A DNA stretch of 14,588 bases from an uncultured Collinsella sp. GTDB taxonomy: Bacteria; Actinomycetota; Coriobacteriia; Coriobacteriales; Coriobacteriaceae. A program made the translations under genes and the position numbers. Location of the stretch: the NCBI GenBank assembly GCA_902464565.1, contig CABQJV010000039.1:1-14588 (forward strand). Reading direction: 5' to 3'. This document shows, in pieces, positions 8,068-14,274 of the stretch (within the stretch, counting starts at the first letter, position 1; each line of letters starts with the position of its first letter). Below the pieces are notes generated by a model. It ran no database searches. It was not told where the DNA came from and saw nothing but the letters and a program-made list of their open reading frames with translations.

Positions 8068-9498
8068 ATGACGAACAAAGAGCTGGCTCAAAAGCTGCTG
8101 GACCTTTTGGGCGGTAAAGACAACGTGCTCGCAAACGCGGCGTGCATGACGCGCCTGCGCGTGACCGTCAAAGACACGGGCAACGTCGACACGGAGGGCA
8201 TTAAGGCACTCGACGGCGTGATGGGCCTGGTCGAGGACGACACGATGCAGATCGTGCTGGGTCCGGGCAAGGTGAATAAGGTGCTCGAGGAGTTCTCCAA
8301 GCTCACTGGCCTTGCGAAAGGCGTTGCCGATGAGAGCGTGGTTGACGCTGCGGCCACAAACAAGGCCGCGCAGAAGGCCAAGTACGAGTCTAAGCCGGTT
8401 CAGGCCTTCCTCAAGAAGATTTCCAATGTCTTCGTCGCCCTGCTTCCCGGCATCATTGCGGCTGGCCTCATCAACGGTATCTGCAACGTCATTAACGTTT
8501 CGACGGCAGGCGCGCTTGCAGGCGAGTGGTGGTACCAGGGCATTCGTTCCATGGGCTGGGCCCTGTTTGCCTATCTGCCCATCTTGGTGGGCTATAACGC
8601 GGCACGTGAGTTTGGTGGTTCCGCTGCGCTGGGCGGCATCGCCGGCATGATGTGCATCGCCAACAGTGCCATGCCCCTGCTTGCGCCTGGCGCGGCTGAT
8701 CCTGCCACTGCCATTCTGCTGCCGCTCACCAATGCGCAGTACAACCCCGCAGCGGGCGGCATGATCGCGGCTCTCATCGCTGGCGCATTTTTTGCCTGGA
8801 TGGAGCGTCAGATTCGCAAGGTTATGCCCAACGCACTCGACACGTTCTTGTCTCCGCTGCTGGTGCTCATCATCGGCGCCTTTGCTCTGATGCTCGTCAT
8901 CCAGCCGGTTGGCGCATGGCTGACGACTGCCATCTTTAGCGTTTTGACCTTTATCTTCGAGAAGCTGGGCGTCCTGGGCGGCTATATCCTGTCGGCAGGC
9001 TTCTTGCCGCTGGTTTCCGTCGGCCTGCATCAGGCGCTCACGCCGATCCACGCTATGCTCAACGATCCCGACGGCGCTACCAAGGGTATCAATTACCTGC
9101 TTCCCATCCTTATGATGGCTGGCGGCGGCCAGGTCGGTGCCGGTTTGGCGCTGTACTTTAAGACCAAGAACGCCAAGCTCAAGAAGTACGTCGCAGAGTC
9201 CATTCCCGTTGGAATCCTGGGTGTGGGCGAGCCTCTGATGTATGCTGTTACGCTGCCGCTCGTTCGTCCGTTTGTGACGGCCTGCCTGGGTGCCGGATTT
9301 GGCGGCGCGCTCGCGGCGCTGCTTCACATCGGCACGGTTTCTCAGGGCGTTTCCGGTCTGTTTGGCCTGCTGATCGTCGTTCCTGGCCAGCAGCTCGGCT
9401 ACGTTGCCGCTATGCTGCTTGCCTATGCCGCCGGCTTTGTCCTGACGTGGTTCTTTGGCGTCGACGAGCAGAAGATCAACGAGTTCTTTGGCGAGTAG
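8068..9498 (+). CDS. murP: PTS EIIBC transporter, probable MurNAc (or MurNAc-GlcNAc) permease MurP
   Basis: Phosphotransferase-system membrane permease of 476 residues. The EIIB domain is about 1-80, with phosphorylated Cys26 in ACMTRLR where most relatives have NCATRLR. A linker at 81-110 leads to the EIIC domain, about 111-465, with many membrane helices and the substrate-site motifs GLHQALTPIH (319-328) and GVGEPLMYAV (385-394). There is no EIIA domain, as in E. coli MurP, so a general glucose-type EIIA from elsewhere must supply phosphate. The ATG at 8068 has AAGGAGG at 8057-8063. Specificity is inferred from its place between murQ and mupG; in S. aureus the equivalent MurP imports the disaccharide MurNAc-GlcNAc. 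A related glucose/GlcNAc-type permease is the alternative reading. Confidence 0.87.
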   Translation: MTNKELAQKLLDLLGGKDNVLANAACMTRLRVTVKDTGNVDTEGIKALDGVMGLVEDDTMQIVLGPGKVNKVLEEFSKLTGLAKGVADESVVDAAATNKAAQKAKYESKPVQAFLKKISNVFVALLPGIIAAGLINGICNVINVSTAGALAGEWWYQGIRSMGWALFAYLPILVGYNAAREFGGSAALGGIAGMMCIANSAMPLLAPGAADPATAILLPLTNAQYNPAAGGMIAALIAGAFFAWMERQIRKVMPNALDTFLSPLLVLIIGAFALMLVIQPVGAWLTTAIFSVLTFIFEKLGVLGGYILSAGFLPLVSVGLHQALTPIHAMLNDPDGATKGINYLLPILMMAGGGQVGAGLALYFKTKNAKLKKYVAESIPVGILGVGEPLMYAVTLPLVRPFVTACLGAGFGGALAALLHIGTVSQGVSGLFGLLIVVPGQQLGYVAAMLLAYAAGFVLTWFFGVDEQKINEFFGE

Positions 9499-9506
9499 TT
9501 TGATAT

Positions 9507-9533
9507 CGCGAGCCGTGTTGCTCGGGGTTCGCG
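9507..9533 (+). other. Stem-loop after murP
   Basis: CGCGAGCC (9507-9514) pairs with GGTTCGCG (9526-9533), with one G-U pair and an 11-base loop. It lies between the murP stop and the terminator at 9566. It may protect the murP mRNA end or act with the terminator; nothing more can be read from it. Confidence 0.35.
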
Positions 9534-9565
9534 GCGCGCGGCAGATTTCTTGATGTTATGGTTGT

Positions 9566-9599
9566 GCCGGCGGGGCTAGCTGCTCCGCCGGCCTTTTTT
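9566..9599 (+). terminator. Strong intrinsic terminator between murP and mupG
   Basis: GCCGGCGGGGC (9566-9576) pairs with GCTCCGCCGGC (9582-9592) in an 11-bp stem (one G-U pair) with a 5-base loop, followed by six T (9594-9599). The mupG ribosome binding site begins at 9601, so any mupG mRNA from the mur promoter must read through this terminator. Confidence 0.88.
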
Positions 9600-9615
9600 A
9601 AAGGAGCGTTGAAGC

Positions 9616-10668
9616 GTGAAAACGGGTATTTCGATTTATCTTTCCAGCCCTCTGCAGGATATTGAGCGGACGATTGAACATGGTGCCGCGGCGGGTGCGC
9701 GCTATGCGTTCACCTCGCTGCATATTCCCGAGGATGGGGGAGCGGCGTATGCCGATAAGGTCCGTCATGTGCTGTCGCTGCTTTCCGCCCGCGGCATTGC
9801 GCTCATTGCCGATGTGGGGCCTCGCACGTGCGATTTGCTCGGGCTTGAGCGCATCGAGGACCTGCGCGATCTGGGGTTGGAATACCTTCGTTTGGACTAT
9901 GGCTTTAGCGCCCAGCGGGTCGCGGAGCTGTCCGGTGTATTTCACATTGTGGTCAATGCATCGACGGTGAGTTCTGATGAAATCGCATCGTGGCGTGAGG
10001 CTGGTGCCGATGTGACTCGTTTTGCCGCCTGCCACAATTTTTACCCCAAGCCTTATACCGGTTTAGCTCTGGAGGACATTGCTCGGGTGAATCTTCGTCT
10101 TGCGGCGCTTGGATTCGAAATCATGGCTTTTGTGCCGGGTGATGCTAACGTTCGCGGGCCGGTATTCGAGGGACTGCCGACGGTCGAGGCGCAGCGCGGT
10201 CGCGCGTCAAAGGTTGCTCTCAATATGCTTGAGCTTGCACATGGCGCCGATTGCGACATTGTGTTGGTCGGCGACCCCGATCTATCCGATGCGGGCTGGG
10301 CGCAGTTTGCTCAAGTTTCCGCCGGATACGTGGACCTGCAATGCGAGCTTGAGCCCGGTTATGCCTATGCGCGCGGGCAGATTCATCACGACCGGCCCGA
10401 CTCGAGCGTCTTCATCTTTAGGTCTCAGGAGTCACGTACGACGCTTAAGCCGGATTCCGTGCCGACGGATTCCGGAGCCGGCCTGCCGCGAAAGGCGGGG
10501 TCGATCGCTGTGAGCAATAGCGGATATGGGCGCTACGAAGGCGAGCTTGAGATTGCGCGGGTCGATCTTCCCGGTGACGAGCGCATGAACGTTGCGGGCC
10601 ATATCACGCCCGAGGCAATGGAACTGCTGCCGTTTATCAAGCGCGGATTCGGGGTACGGTTCGTTTAA
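9616..10668 (+). CDS. mupG: MupG-type 6-phospho-N-acetylmuramidase (DUF871)
   Basis: Probable cytoplasmic glycosidase that splits MurNAc-6P-GlcNAc, delivered by the PTS, into MurNAc-6P and GlcNAc; this activity is known for S. aureus MupG. The 350 residues fit the family. Residues about 1-240 form the TIM-barrel, with the hallmark ACHNFYPKPYTGL (138-150), FVPGD (172-176) and GLPTVE (186-191). Residues about 250-350 are the smaller C-terminal domain, starting near HHDRPDSS (257-264). The start is GTG 9616 with AAGGAG at 9601-9606. It follows murP by 117 bases that include a strong terminator. The family call is firm; the exact substrate is inferred from family and neighbours. Confidence 0.9.
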   Translation: MKTGISIYLSSPLQDIERTIEHGAAAGARYAFTSLHIPEDGGAAYADKVRHVLSLLSARGIALIADVGPRTCDLLGLERIEDLRDLGLEYLRLDYGFSAQRVAELSGVFHIVVNASTVSSDEIASWREAGADVTRFAACHNFYPKPYTGLALEDIARVNLRLAALGFEIMAFVPGDANVRGPVFEGLPTVEAQRGRASKVALNMLELAHGADCDIVLVGDPDLSDAGWAQFAQVSAGYVDLQCELEPGYAYARGQIHHDRPDSSVFIFRSQESRTTLKPDSVPTDSGAGLPRKAGSIAVSNSGYGRYEGELEIARVDLPGDERMNVAGHITPEAMELLPFIKRGFGVRFV

Positions 10669-10680
10669 CGTGTGACCCGC

Positions 10681-10696
10681 GGGCTACAATTGGCCC
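10681..10696 (+). promoter_or_regulatory. -10 box within a small dyad, promoter of the ArsC/Spx-like gene
   Basis: TACAAT at 10685-10690 is a good -10, about 70 bases before the gene. It is embedded in GGGC (10681-10684) and GCCC (10693-10696), which form a short inverted repeat around it and could be an operator. No good -35 is visible. Confidence 0.45.
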
Positions 10697-10760
10697 ATCA
10701 TACGAAGGCGCCTCGTGTGGCGTGTGCCTGCGTTGGCCGATCTATATTCGGAGGATTCCC

Positions 10761-11120
10761 ATGACTGTACTGTTTGTTGAATATCCCAAGTGCTCGACCT
10801 GTAAGAAGGCCAAGGCATGGCTGGACGAACATGGGGTAGAGTATATCGATCGCGATATCGTTTTGGACAATCCCACGGCTGATGAGCTTGCGACCTGGAT
10901 TGCTCGTTCGGGGCTGCCGGTGCGGCGCTTCTTTAATTCGTCGGGCATGAAATATCGAGAGCTGGGCCTGAAGGCGCGTCTGGATGCGGGCATGACGGAT
11001 CGGGAGTGCTACGAGCTGCTGGCGACCGACGGCATGCTGGTCAAGCGTCCGCTGTTGGTGGGCGACGACTTTGCGATTCCCGGCTTTAGGGAAGCGGCTT
11101 GGGCCGAGGCGTTGCTGTAG
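10761..11120 (+). CDS. ArsC/Spx-family thioredoxin-fold protein
   Basis: A 119-residue protein of the ArsC/Spx/YffB superfamily. It opens with a beta strand and EYPKCSTCKKAKAWL (7-21), giving a CxxC pair at Cys11 and Cys14 as in Spx and many Gram-positive relatives, then FFNSSGMKYREL (57-68) and the conserved KRPLLV (95-100). True arsenate reductases of this fold use one Cys plus Arg residues, while Spx binds RNA polymerase; the sequence alone does not decide between a glutaredoxin-like reductase and a regulator. No ars genes are nearby, which argues against arsenic resistance. ATG 10761 is chosen with GGAGGA at 10750-10755; the frame opens earlier, at 10722, without a binding site. It converges with the minus-strand gene at 11193. 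Confidence 0.85.
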   Translation: MTVLFVEYPKCSTCKKAKAWLDEHGVEYIDRDIVLDNPTADELATWIARSGLPVRRFFNSSGMKYRELGLKARLDAGMTDRECYELLATDGMLVKRPLLVGDDFAIPGFREAAWAEALL

Positions 11121-11125
11121 CGGCT

Positions 11126-11175
11126 GCGGAAAGTGCGACCCGTTTTGAGTGCTCAGGGTGGGACGCACTTTCCGC
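11126..11175. repeat. Long inverted repeat between convergent genes
   Basis: GCGGAAAGTGCG (11126-11137) and CGCACTTTCCGC (11164-11175) are perfect 12-bp inverted arms with a 26-base interior. Inside, ACCC (11138-11141) can also pair with GGGT (11156-11159). It begins 6 bases after the ArsC-like stop and ends 17 bases before the stop of the minus-strand gene, so it could serve both transcripts as a 3' hairpin, though neither strand has a T-tract. It may be a dispersed palindromic element of the genome. Confidence 0.6.
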
Positions 11176-11192
11176 CGGCGGGCCTGCCCCAG

Positions 11193-11603
11193 TCAGTCCG
11201 CCAGCTGCGCCCATTCGTGCGGATCGTAGACCTTTACGTGCTTGTTGGGCTTGCCGCTCCAGTACTCCTCGTCCATAAAGGGCAGATATGCCTGAACGCC
11301 AGGGCAGATAAAGGGAATCCGCTGCTGTTGCAGTCGCTCGCGCTGGCGCTGCTCCAGGTGCGCCTCGGATATGACGGTCGGCATACCGGACAACTCGACG
11401 AGGCTTGCCTGGATTCGCTTAAGGTCGGGGAGTCCCGCGTGCCATGACATCCGCATGATCAAAAAGGATGCACGGCGGTATTTTGCCTGCACCACAGTAA
11501 TGGCGGGGCGTAACGTGGGGTGAATTTTGTCCCGTTCGGGCCAAAGGTCGGCAGTGATCTCGAGGCCCAGGGTCTCCCATAGGTAATCAAGCTCTTCGTC
11601 CAT
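11193..11603 (-). CDS. Conserved-looking protein of unknown function
   Basis: The only clear minus-strand gene: 136 residues, no signal peptide or membrane helix. I do not recognise it with confidence. It has an alpha/beta-like N-terminal half (ITVVQAKYRRASFLIMR), a Gln/Arg-rich helix (AHLEQRQRERLQQQ, 81-94), then RIPFICPGVQAYLPFMDEEY (95-114). The last stretch recalls, from memory, the segment before the winged helix in some MarR-like Gram-positive regulators, but no winged helix follows here; the protein ends 22 residues later. It could be a lone sensing domain or a shortened gene. ATG at 11603 has only a weak GAGG at 11608-11611. It converges with the ArsC-like gene and diverges from the tRNA genes. 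Confidence 0.65.
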   Translation of the reverse strand: MDEELDYLWETLGLEITADLWPERDKIHPTLRPAITVVQAKYRRASFLIMRMSWHAGLPDLKRIQASLVELSGMPTVISEAHLEQRQRERLQQQRIPFICPGVQAYLPFMDEEYWSGKPNKHVKVYDPHEWAQLAD

Positions 11604-11669
11604 GGCGCCTCGATATCTACGCGATCATTGATACTTCGATTGTGTTGCCTGGTGCTATCGTTTTCACTG

Positions 11670-11675
11670 TAGAAT
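11670..11675 (+). promoter_or_regulatory. Possible -10 box upstream of the tRNA genes
   Basis: TAGAAT at 11670-11675 with TTGCCT at 11645-11650 (19-base spacing) resembles a promoter, but the nearest downstream gene is 200 bases away and a better promoter exists at 11807. Between 11676 and 11768 I see no gene. Confidence 0.25.
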
Positions 11676-11768
11676 CTGCCAACGGTTGACGGCTACCGCT
11701 CGCGGCGTTTTGCCCTTCGTGTGCAGCGGTCGGCTTCACAGGTCCTTCACGGGTTGGACTAAATTAGG

Positions 11769-11803
11769 CCAATTTGACTGAATTTCAAAAAAGTCAAAAT
11801 TGG
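11769..11803. promoter_or_regulatory. AT-rich dyad next to the tRNA promoter
   Basis: CCAATTTGACT (11769-11779) is the inverted match of AGTCAAAATTGG (11792-11803), except for one bulged base. The dyad ends three bases before the tRNA -35 box, where an AT-rich UP element would lie. It could be an UP element, an operator, or a hairpin ending upstream transcripts. Confidence 0.4.
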
Positions 11804-11806
11804 GGC

Positions 11807-11835
11807 TTGCGTCACGGCGAGACTTCCCGTATATT
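11807..11835 (+). promoter_or_regulatory. Promoter of the tRNA-Gln/tRNA-Glu operon
   Basis: TTGCGT (11807-11812) and TATATT (11830-11835) are 17 bases apart. The predicted start is about 38 bases before tRNA-Gln. This is the best sigma-A-type promoter in the window. Confidence 0.7.
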
Positions 11836-11879
11836 TCTTTCTTGCGCAAAGGCACAGCCGAGCGCAGCGATGCAGTCAT

Positions 11880-11953
11880 TGGGATGTCGTCTAATGGCAG
11901 GACAGCGGATTCTGGTTCCGTCAATGGGGGTTCGACTCCCTCCATCCCAGCCA
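11880..11953 (+). tRNA. tRNA-Gln (anticodon CTG), CCA encoded
   Basis: The acceptor stem TGGGATG (11880-11886) pairs with CATCCCA (11943-11949), followed by G and an encoded CCA. The D arm reads GTC...GAC. The anticodon stem GCGGA/TCCGT encloses the loop TTCTGGT, giving anticodon CTG, which reads CAG (Gln). The T arm has loop TTCGACT. The full length is 74 bases with CCA. Confidence 0.95.
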
Positions 11954-11970
11954 TTGCATTTGCTACATAT

Positions 11971-12047
11971 GGCCCGTTCGTCTAGCGGTTTAGGACGCCG
12001 CCCTCTCAAGGCGGAGATCACCAGTTCGAATCTGGTACGGGCTACCA
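11971..12047 (+). tRNA. tRNA-Glu (anticodon CTC), CCA encoded
   Basis: The acceptor stem GGCCCGT (11971-11977) pairs with ACGGGCT (12037-12043), followed by A and CCA. The anticodon stem CCGCC/GGCGG encloses loop CTCTCAA, anticodon CTC, reading GAG (Glu). The T loop is TTCGAAT. It lies 17 bases after tRNA-Gln and is surely co-transcribed. Confidence 0.95.
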
Positions 12048-12057
12048 AAATTGAATG

Positions 12058-12085
12058 CCCGGGCCTCGTAAGAGACCCGGGTTTT
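12058..12085 (+). terminator. Intrinsic terminator of the tRNA operon
   Basis: CCCGGGCCTC (12058-12067) pairs with GAGACCCGGG (12072-12081) with one mismatch and a 4-base loop, followed by four T. It starts 10 bases after tRNA-Glu. Confidence 0.8.
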
Positions 12086-12094
12086 GTGTATTGA

Positions 12095-12106
12095 CCGTAT
12101 ATACGG
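12095..12106. promoter_or_regulatory. Perfect 12-bp palindrome CCGTATATACGG before the TPR gene
   Basis: CCGTATATACGG is a perfect palindrome placed between the tRNA terminator and the TPR gene, 35 bases before its ATG. Its centre TATATA could be a -10 box, and TTGACC (12091-12096) overlaps its left edge. It may be an operator or part of the smpB-operon promoter; no regulator can be named. Confidence 0.35.
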
Positions 12107-12141
12107 CGTCTGCCGTGTTTCGCTCAGATCGAGGAGTAGCC

Positions 12142-13059
12142 ATGGATCTGCCCATCAGCTTGCAAGACATCACGTATGCCGAGAACTATCTGGCGCAGGG
12201 CGACCTGGCTACGGCGACGCCGCTGCTGGAGCGTCTGGTGGAGCTCGCCGAGGAGTATATCGACGCTGAGTGCAAGACGGAGGAGAAGCGCCAATACTTT
12301 AGCTTCGATAGCAAGTTTGAGCGCTTGGCCTATCGCCGCGTGGAGAAGGATCCGCGCGAGCTTGTGCAGGTCGAGGTGCCGTTTGACCGCCTGTACTCCG
12401 ACATGGCGTTTGCCTACATTCGCCAGCAGGATTTTGTAAGCGCTCGTAATGCCCTGATGCAGGCTGTGCGTTGGGACCCCATGAACTGCAACTATCGCTT
12501 GGATTTGGCCGAGCTGTTCCGCGCACTCGAGGACAAGCAGGAGTGGGCATCGCTCTCGTTCTCGGTGCTGGAGCGTGCAAGCGATGGCAAGTGCGCCGCC
12601 CGCGCTTACGCCAATCTAGGTCAGTACTTCTTGGAGCCCGAGACCGAGAACGTTTCGGCTGCCGTGGGCTGCGCGCGTCTGGCGCTGCGCCTGGCGCCCA
12701 ACGATGCGCATACGACGCGCCTGCTCAACAAGATCCATACCACCTATCCGGATGCCGCTGATGAGAGCGACGACCACGTGATGGGTGAATTGGCCCTGCA
12801 AGGCGTGCCGACCTCGCCTTCGGCCGAGATTGCCATCTGCCTGATTATGTGCGCGACCGATGCTGCAAGTGACGGCGACAAGCAGGAGGCGACGCGCCTG
12901 ACGGTGCGTGCTCGCGACTTGGTGGGCGAGGAGGCCTGCGCGGCGATTATCAAACTGGTGCGCGAGAGCGATGCCGAGCTCAATGCCGAGCGCAAGGCAA
13001 AGCGCGAGACTGCGGGCTCAAACGCCGATGGAGCCAAGGAGGCCGGCGATGCCCAGTAA
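12142..13059 (+). CDS. TPR-like helical repeat protein
   Basis: A 305-residue soluble protein of helical hairpins. The clearest TPR-like units are YAENYLAQGDLATATPLLER (12-31), LYSDMAFAYIRQQDFVSARN (84-103) with AVRWDPMN following, and AYANLGQYF (155-163) with ALRLAPND (181-188). A charged Glu/Lys/Ala-rich tail ends it (278-305). TPR repeats bind proteins; no enzyme motif is seen and the partner is unknown. ATG 12142 with GAGGAG (12131-12136) is chosen; the frame also opens at 12055, but that start lies just before the tRNA terminator. Its end overlaps smpB by 11 bases, so the two are translationally coupled, suggesting a linked role or simple co-expression. Confidence 0.8.
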   Translation: MDLPISLQDITYAENYLAQGDLATATPLLERLVELAEEYIDAECKTEEKRQYFSFDSKFERLAYRRVEKDPRELVQVEVPFDRLYSDMAFAYIRQQDFVSARNALMQAVRWDPMNCNYRLDLAELFRALEDKQEWASLSFSVLERASDGKCAARAYANLGQYFLEPETENVSAAVGCARLALRLAPNDAHTTRLLNKIHTTYPDAADESDDHVMGELALQGVPTSPSAEIAICLIMCATDAASDGDKQEATRLTVRARDLVGEEACAAIIKLVRESDAELNAERKAKRETAGSNADGAKEAGDAQ

Positions 13060-13519
13060 GCGCGAGCGCAAACTCATTTCCAAGAATCGCTCGGCACATC
13101 ACGAGTACTTTATCGATGAGACGTTTGAGTGCGGTATTGAGCTGAGCGGCACCGAGGTCAAGTCGATTCGCGAGCGCGCCTGTCAGATCACTGACACTTT
13201 TGCGCTGATTCGTGGCGGCGAGTGCTGGCTCGTCGGACTGCATATCCACCCTTATAGCCATGGCGGCGTGTGGAATCGCGATCCCGACCGTCGGCGTCGT
13301 CTGCTGCTGCACCGCAAGGAGATCGACTTTCTTGACGGCAAACTTCGCAACCGTGGTTATGCGCTGGTTCCGTTGGAGCTCTACTTTAATACGGACGGCC
13401 GCGTAAAGCTGCTGCTGGGTCTGGGTCGCGGCAAGAAGCTCTACGACAAGCGCGAGGACATGGCCAAGCGTGATGTCCAACGCGAGATCGACCGCGCCCT
13501 CAAGGAACGCAACCGGTAG
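13049..13519 (+). CDS. smpB: SsrA (tmRNA)-binding protein SmpB
   Basis: Small basic protein that binds tmRNA and brings it to stalled ribosomes for trans-translation. The 156 residues match the usual length of about 150-160. Family motifs are in order: NRSAHHEYFI (13-22), ELSGTEVKSIRER (31-43), HIHPYSHG (65-72), NRDPDRRRRLLLH (76-88), LVPLELYF (106-113) and the tail GRGKKLYDKREDMAKRD (126-142), which enters the decoding centre. ATG 13049 has AAGGAGG at 13036-13042, inside the TPR gene. No tmRNA gene lies in the 200 bases that follow, although ssrA often does in other bacteria. Confidence 0.97.
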   Translation: MPSKRERKLISKNRSAHHEYFIDETFECGIELSGTEVKSIRERACQITDTFALIRGGECWLVGLHIHPYSHGGVWNRDPDRRRRLLLHRKEIDFLDGKLRNRGYALVPLELYFNTDGRVKLLLGLGRGKKLYDKREDMAKRDVQREIDRALKERNR

Positions 13520-13531
13520 GCGCTCTATATA

Positions 13532-13598
13532 AGTTGCGGTGAGATACGGACTGTTTTGCCTGTTTGAGGGGCTATTCAGTCCCTATTTCACCGCAACT
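13532..13598. repeat. Long hairpin element after smpB
   Basis: A 22-base arm (13532-13553, beginning AGTTGCGGTGAG) is matched by the reverse complement at 13577-13598 (ending CACCGCAACT) at 20 of 22 positions, around a 23-base interior. It starts 12 bases after the smpB stop. There is no T-tract after it, so it is not a classic terminator. Its size and near-perfect arms resemble REP/PU-type or small MITE-like palindromes. Copies elsewhere cannot be seen in this window. Confidence 0.65.
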
Positions 13599-13640
13599 GC
13601 GGGCGTCTCATCTTTCTTACTGTTCTGACACATATGTCTT

Positions 13641-13674
13641 AAAGGCGGCGTCCGTTATGGGTGCCGCCTTTTTT
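13641..13674 (+). terminator. Intrinsic terminator of the TPR-smpB operon
   Basis: AAGGCGGC (13642-13649) pairs with GCCGCCTT (13663-13670), followed by a T-tract to 13674. The loop is 13 bases. It lies 120 bases after smpB and 52 bases before the flavin reductase gene. Confidence 0.85.
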
Positions 13675-13725
13675 GTGGGTACATACATTCATGAGGTTCC
13701 AACCCGAGCTAGGGGAGTGATCGTT

Positions 13726-14229
13726 ATGGACAAAACTGCGTTCTTTACCATGCCGAGCGGTCTGTACGTGGTGAGCGCTGCGGCAGACGGGTTGCGCGCC
13801 GGCTGCGTCATCAACACTGCGGTGCAGGTGACGTCCATGCCGCCGCGTATTTCGGTTGCCGTGAACAAGGACAATGTCACCTCGGGCGTCATCGCATCGG
13901 CCAAAGCGTTCGCGCTGACCGTGATCGATCAGACTGCCGACATGCTCTACATCGGTAACTTTGGGTTCCGCACCAGCAGCGATTATGACAAGTTTGCCAA
14001 GTACGAGACCCACGAGACCGCGCTGGGCATGCCCTATGTGCCCGAGCACGCGGCGGCGCTGTTTAGCTGCCGTCTGATTGATGCCGTGGATGTGGGCACG
14101 CACCTACTCTTTATCGGTGAGGTCGAAGATGCCGAGCGTCTGAGCGGCGAGGCCCCGCTGACCTATGACTACTATCACAAGGTGCTAAAGGGCAAGACGC
14201 CGCCCAAAGCCTCGTCGTATCAAGGCTAG
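13726..14229 (+). CDS. Flavin reductase-like FMN-binding protein (Hrb N-terminal domain type)
   Basis: A 167-residue protein of the flavin-reductase-like split-barrel family that binds FMN and is typically reduced by NAD(P)H. Recognisable stretches are the N-terminal GLYVVSAAADGLRAGCVINT (12-31) and TSMPPRISVAVNKDN (36-50), then GTHLLFIGEVEDAE (124-137) and TYDYYHKVLKGKTPPKA (146-162). These match the N-terminal domain of high-molecular-weight rubredoxins of anaerobes, which feed electrons to flavodiiron proteins. Here that domain ends at a stop and a separate rubredoxin-like gene follows 88 bases later. ATG 13726 has AGGGGAG at 13711-13717; the frame opens earlier only through the preceding terminator. 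The role in oxygen or peroxide detoxification is inferred from the family. Confidence 0.85.
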   Translation: MDKTAFFTMPSGLYVVSAAADGLRAGCVINTAVQVTSMPPRISVAVNKDNVTSGVIASAKAFALTVIDQTADMLYIGNFGFRTSSDYDKFAKYETHETALGMPYVPEHAAALFSCRLIDAVDVGTHLLFIGEVEDAERLSGEAPLTYDYYHKVLKGKTPPKASSYQG

Positions 14230-14246
14230 AAATGTTCTAAAAATAC

Positions 14247-14274
14247 TTGCATTATGTTATTGAGAATATATACT
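14247..14274 (+). promoter_or_regulatory. Promoter of the rubredoxin-like gene with AT-rich dyad
   Basis: TTGCAT (14247-14252) and TATACT (14269-14274) are 16 bases apart. Around the -10, TTATT, one extra base, then AG at the left and CTAATAA at the right form an imperfect AT-rich inverted repeat (about 14257-14279). Its look recalls Fur/PerR-type operators, which would fit an oxygen-stress gene, but the match is not close enough to name a regulator. Confidence 0.5.

Noticed and set aside
12055..12141. N-terminal extension of the TPR protein from an upstream in-frame start
   Set aside because: This stretch contains the tRNA operon terminator and the palindrome; the ATG at 12142 has a good ribosome binding site.
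13520..13725. tmRNA (ssrA) gene after smpB
   Set aside because: The gap is only about 200 bases and contains a hairpin and a terminator. There is no tRNA-like acceptor end with CCA and no tag reading frame.
13564..13725. N-terminal extension of the flavin reductase from an upstream in-frame start
   Set aside because: It would run through the hairpin element and the terminator; ATG 13726 has AGGGGAG and begins directly with the family domain.
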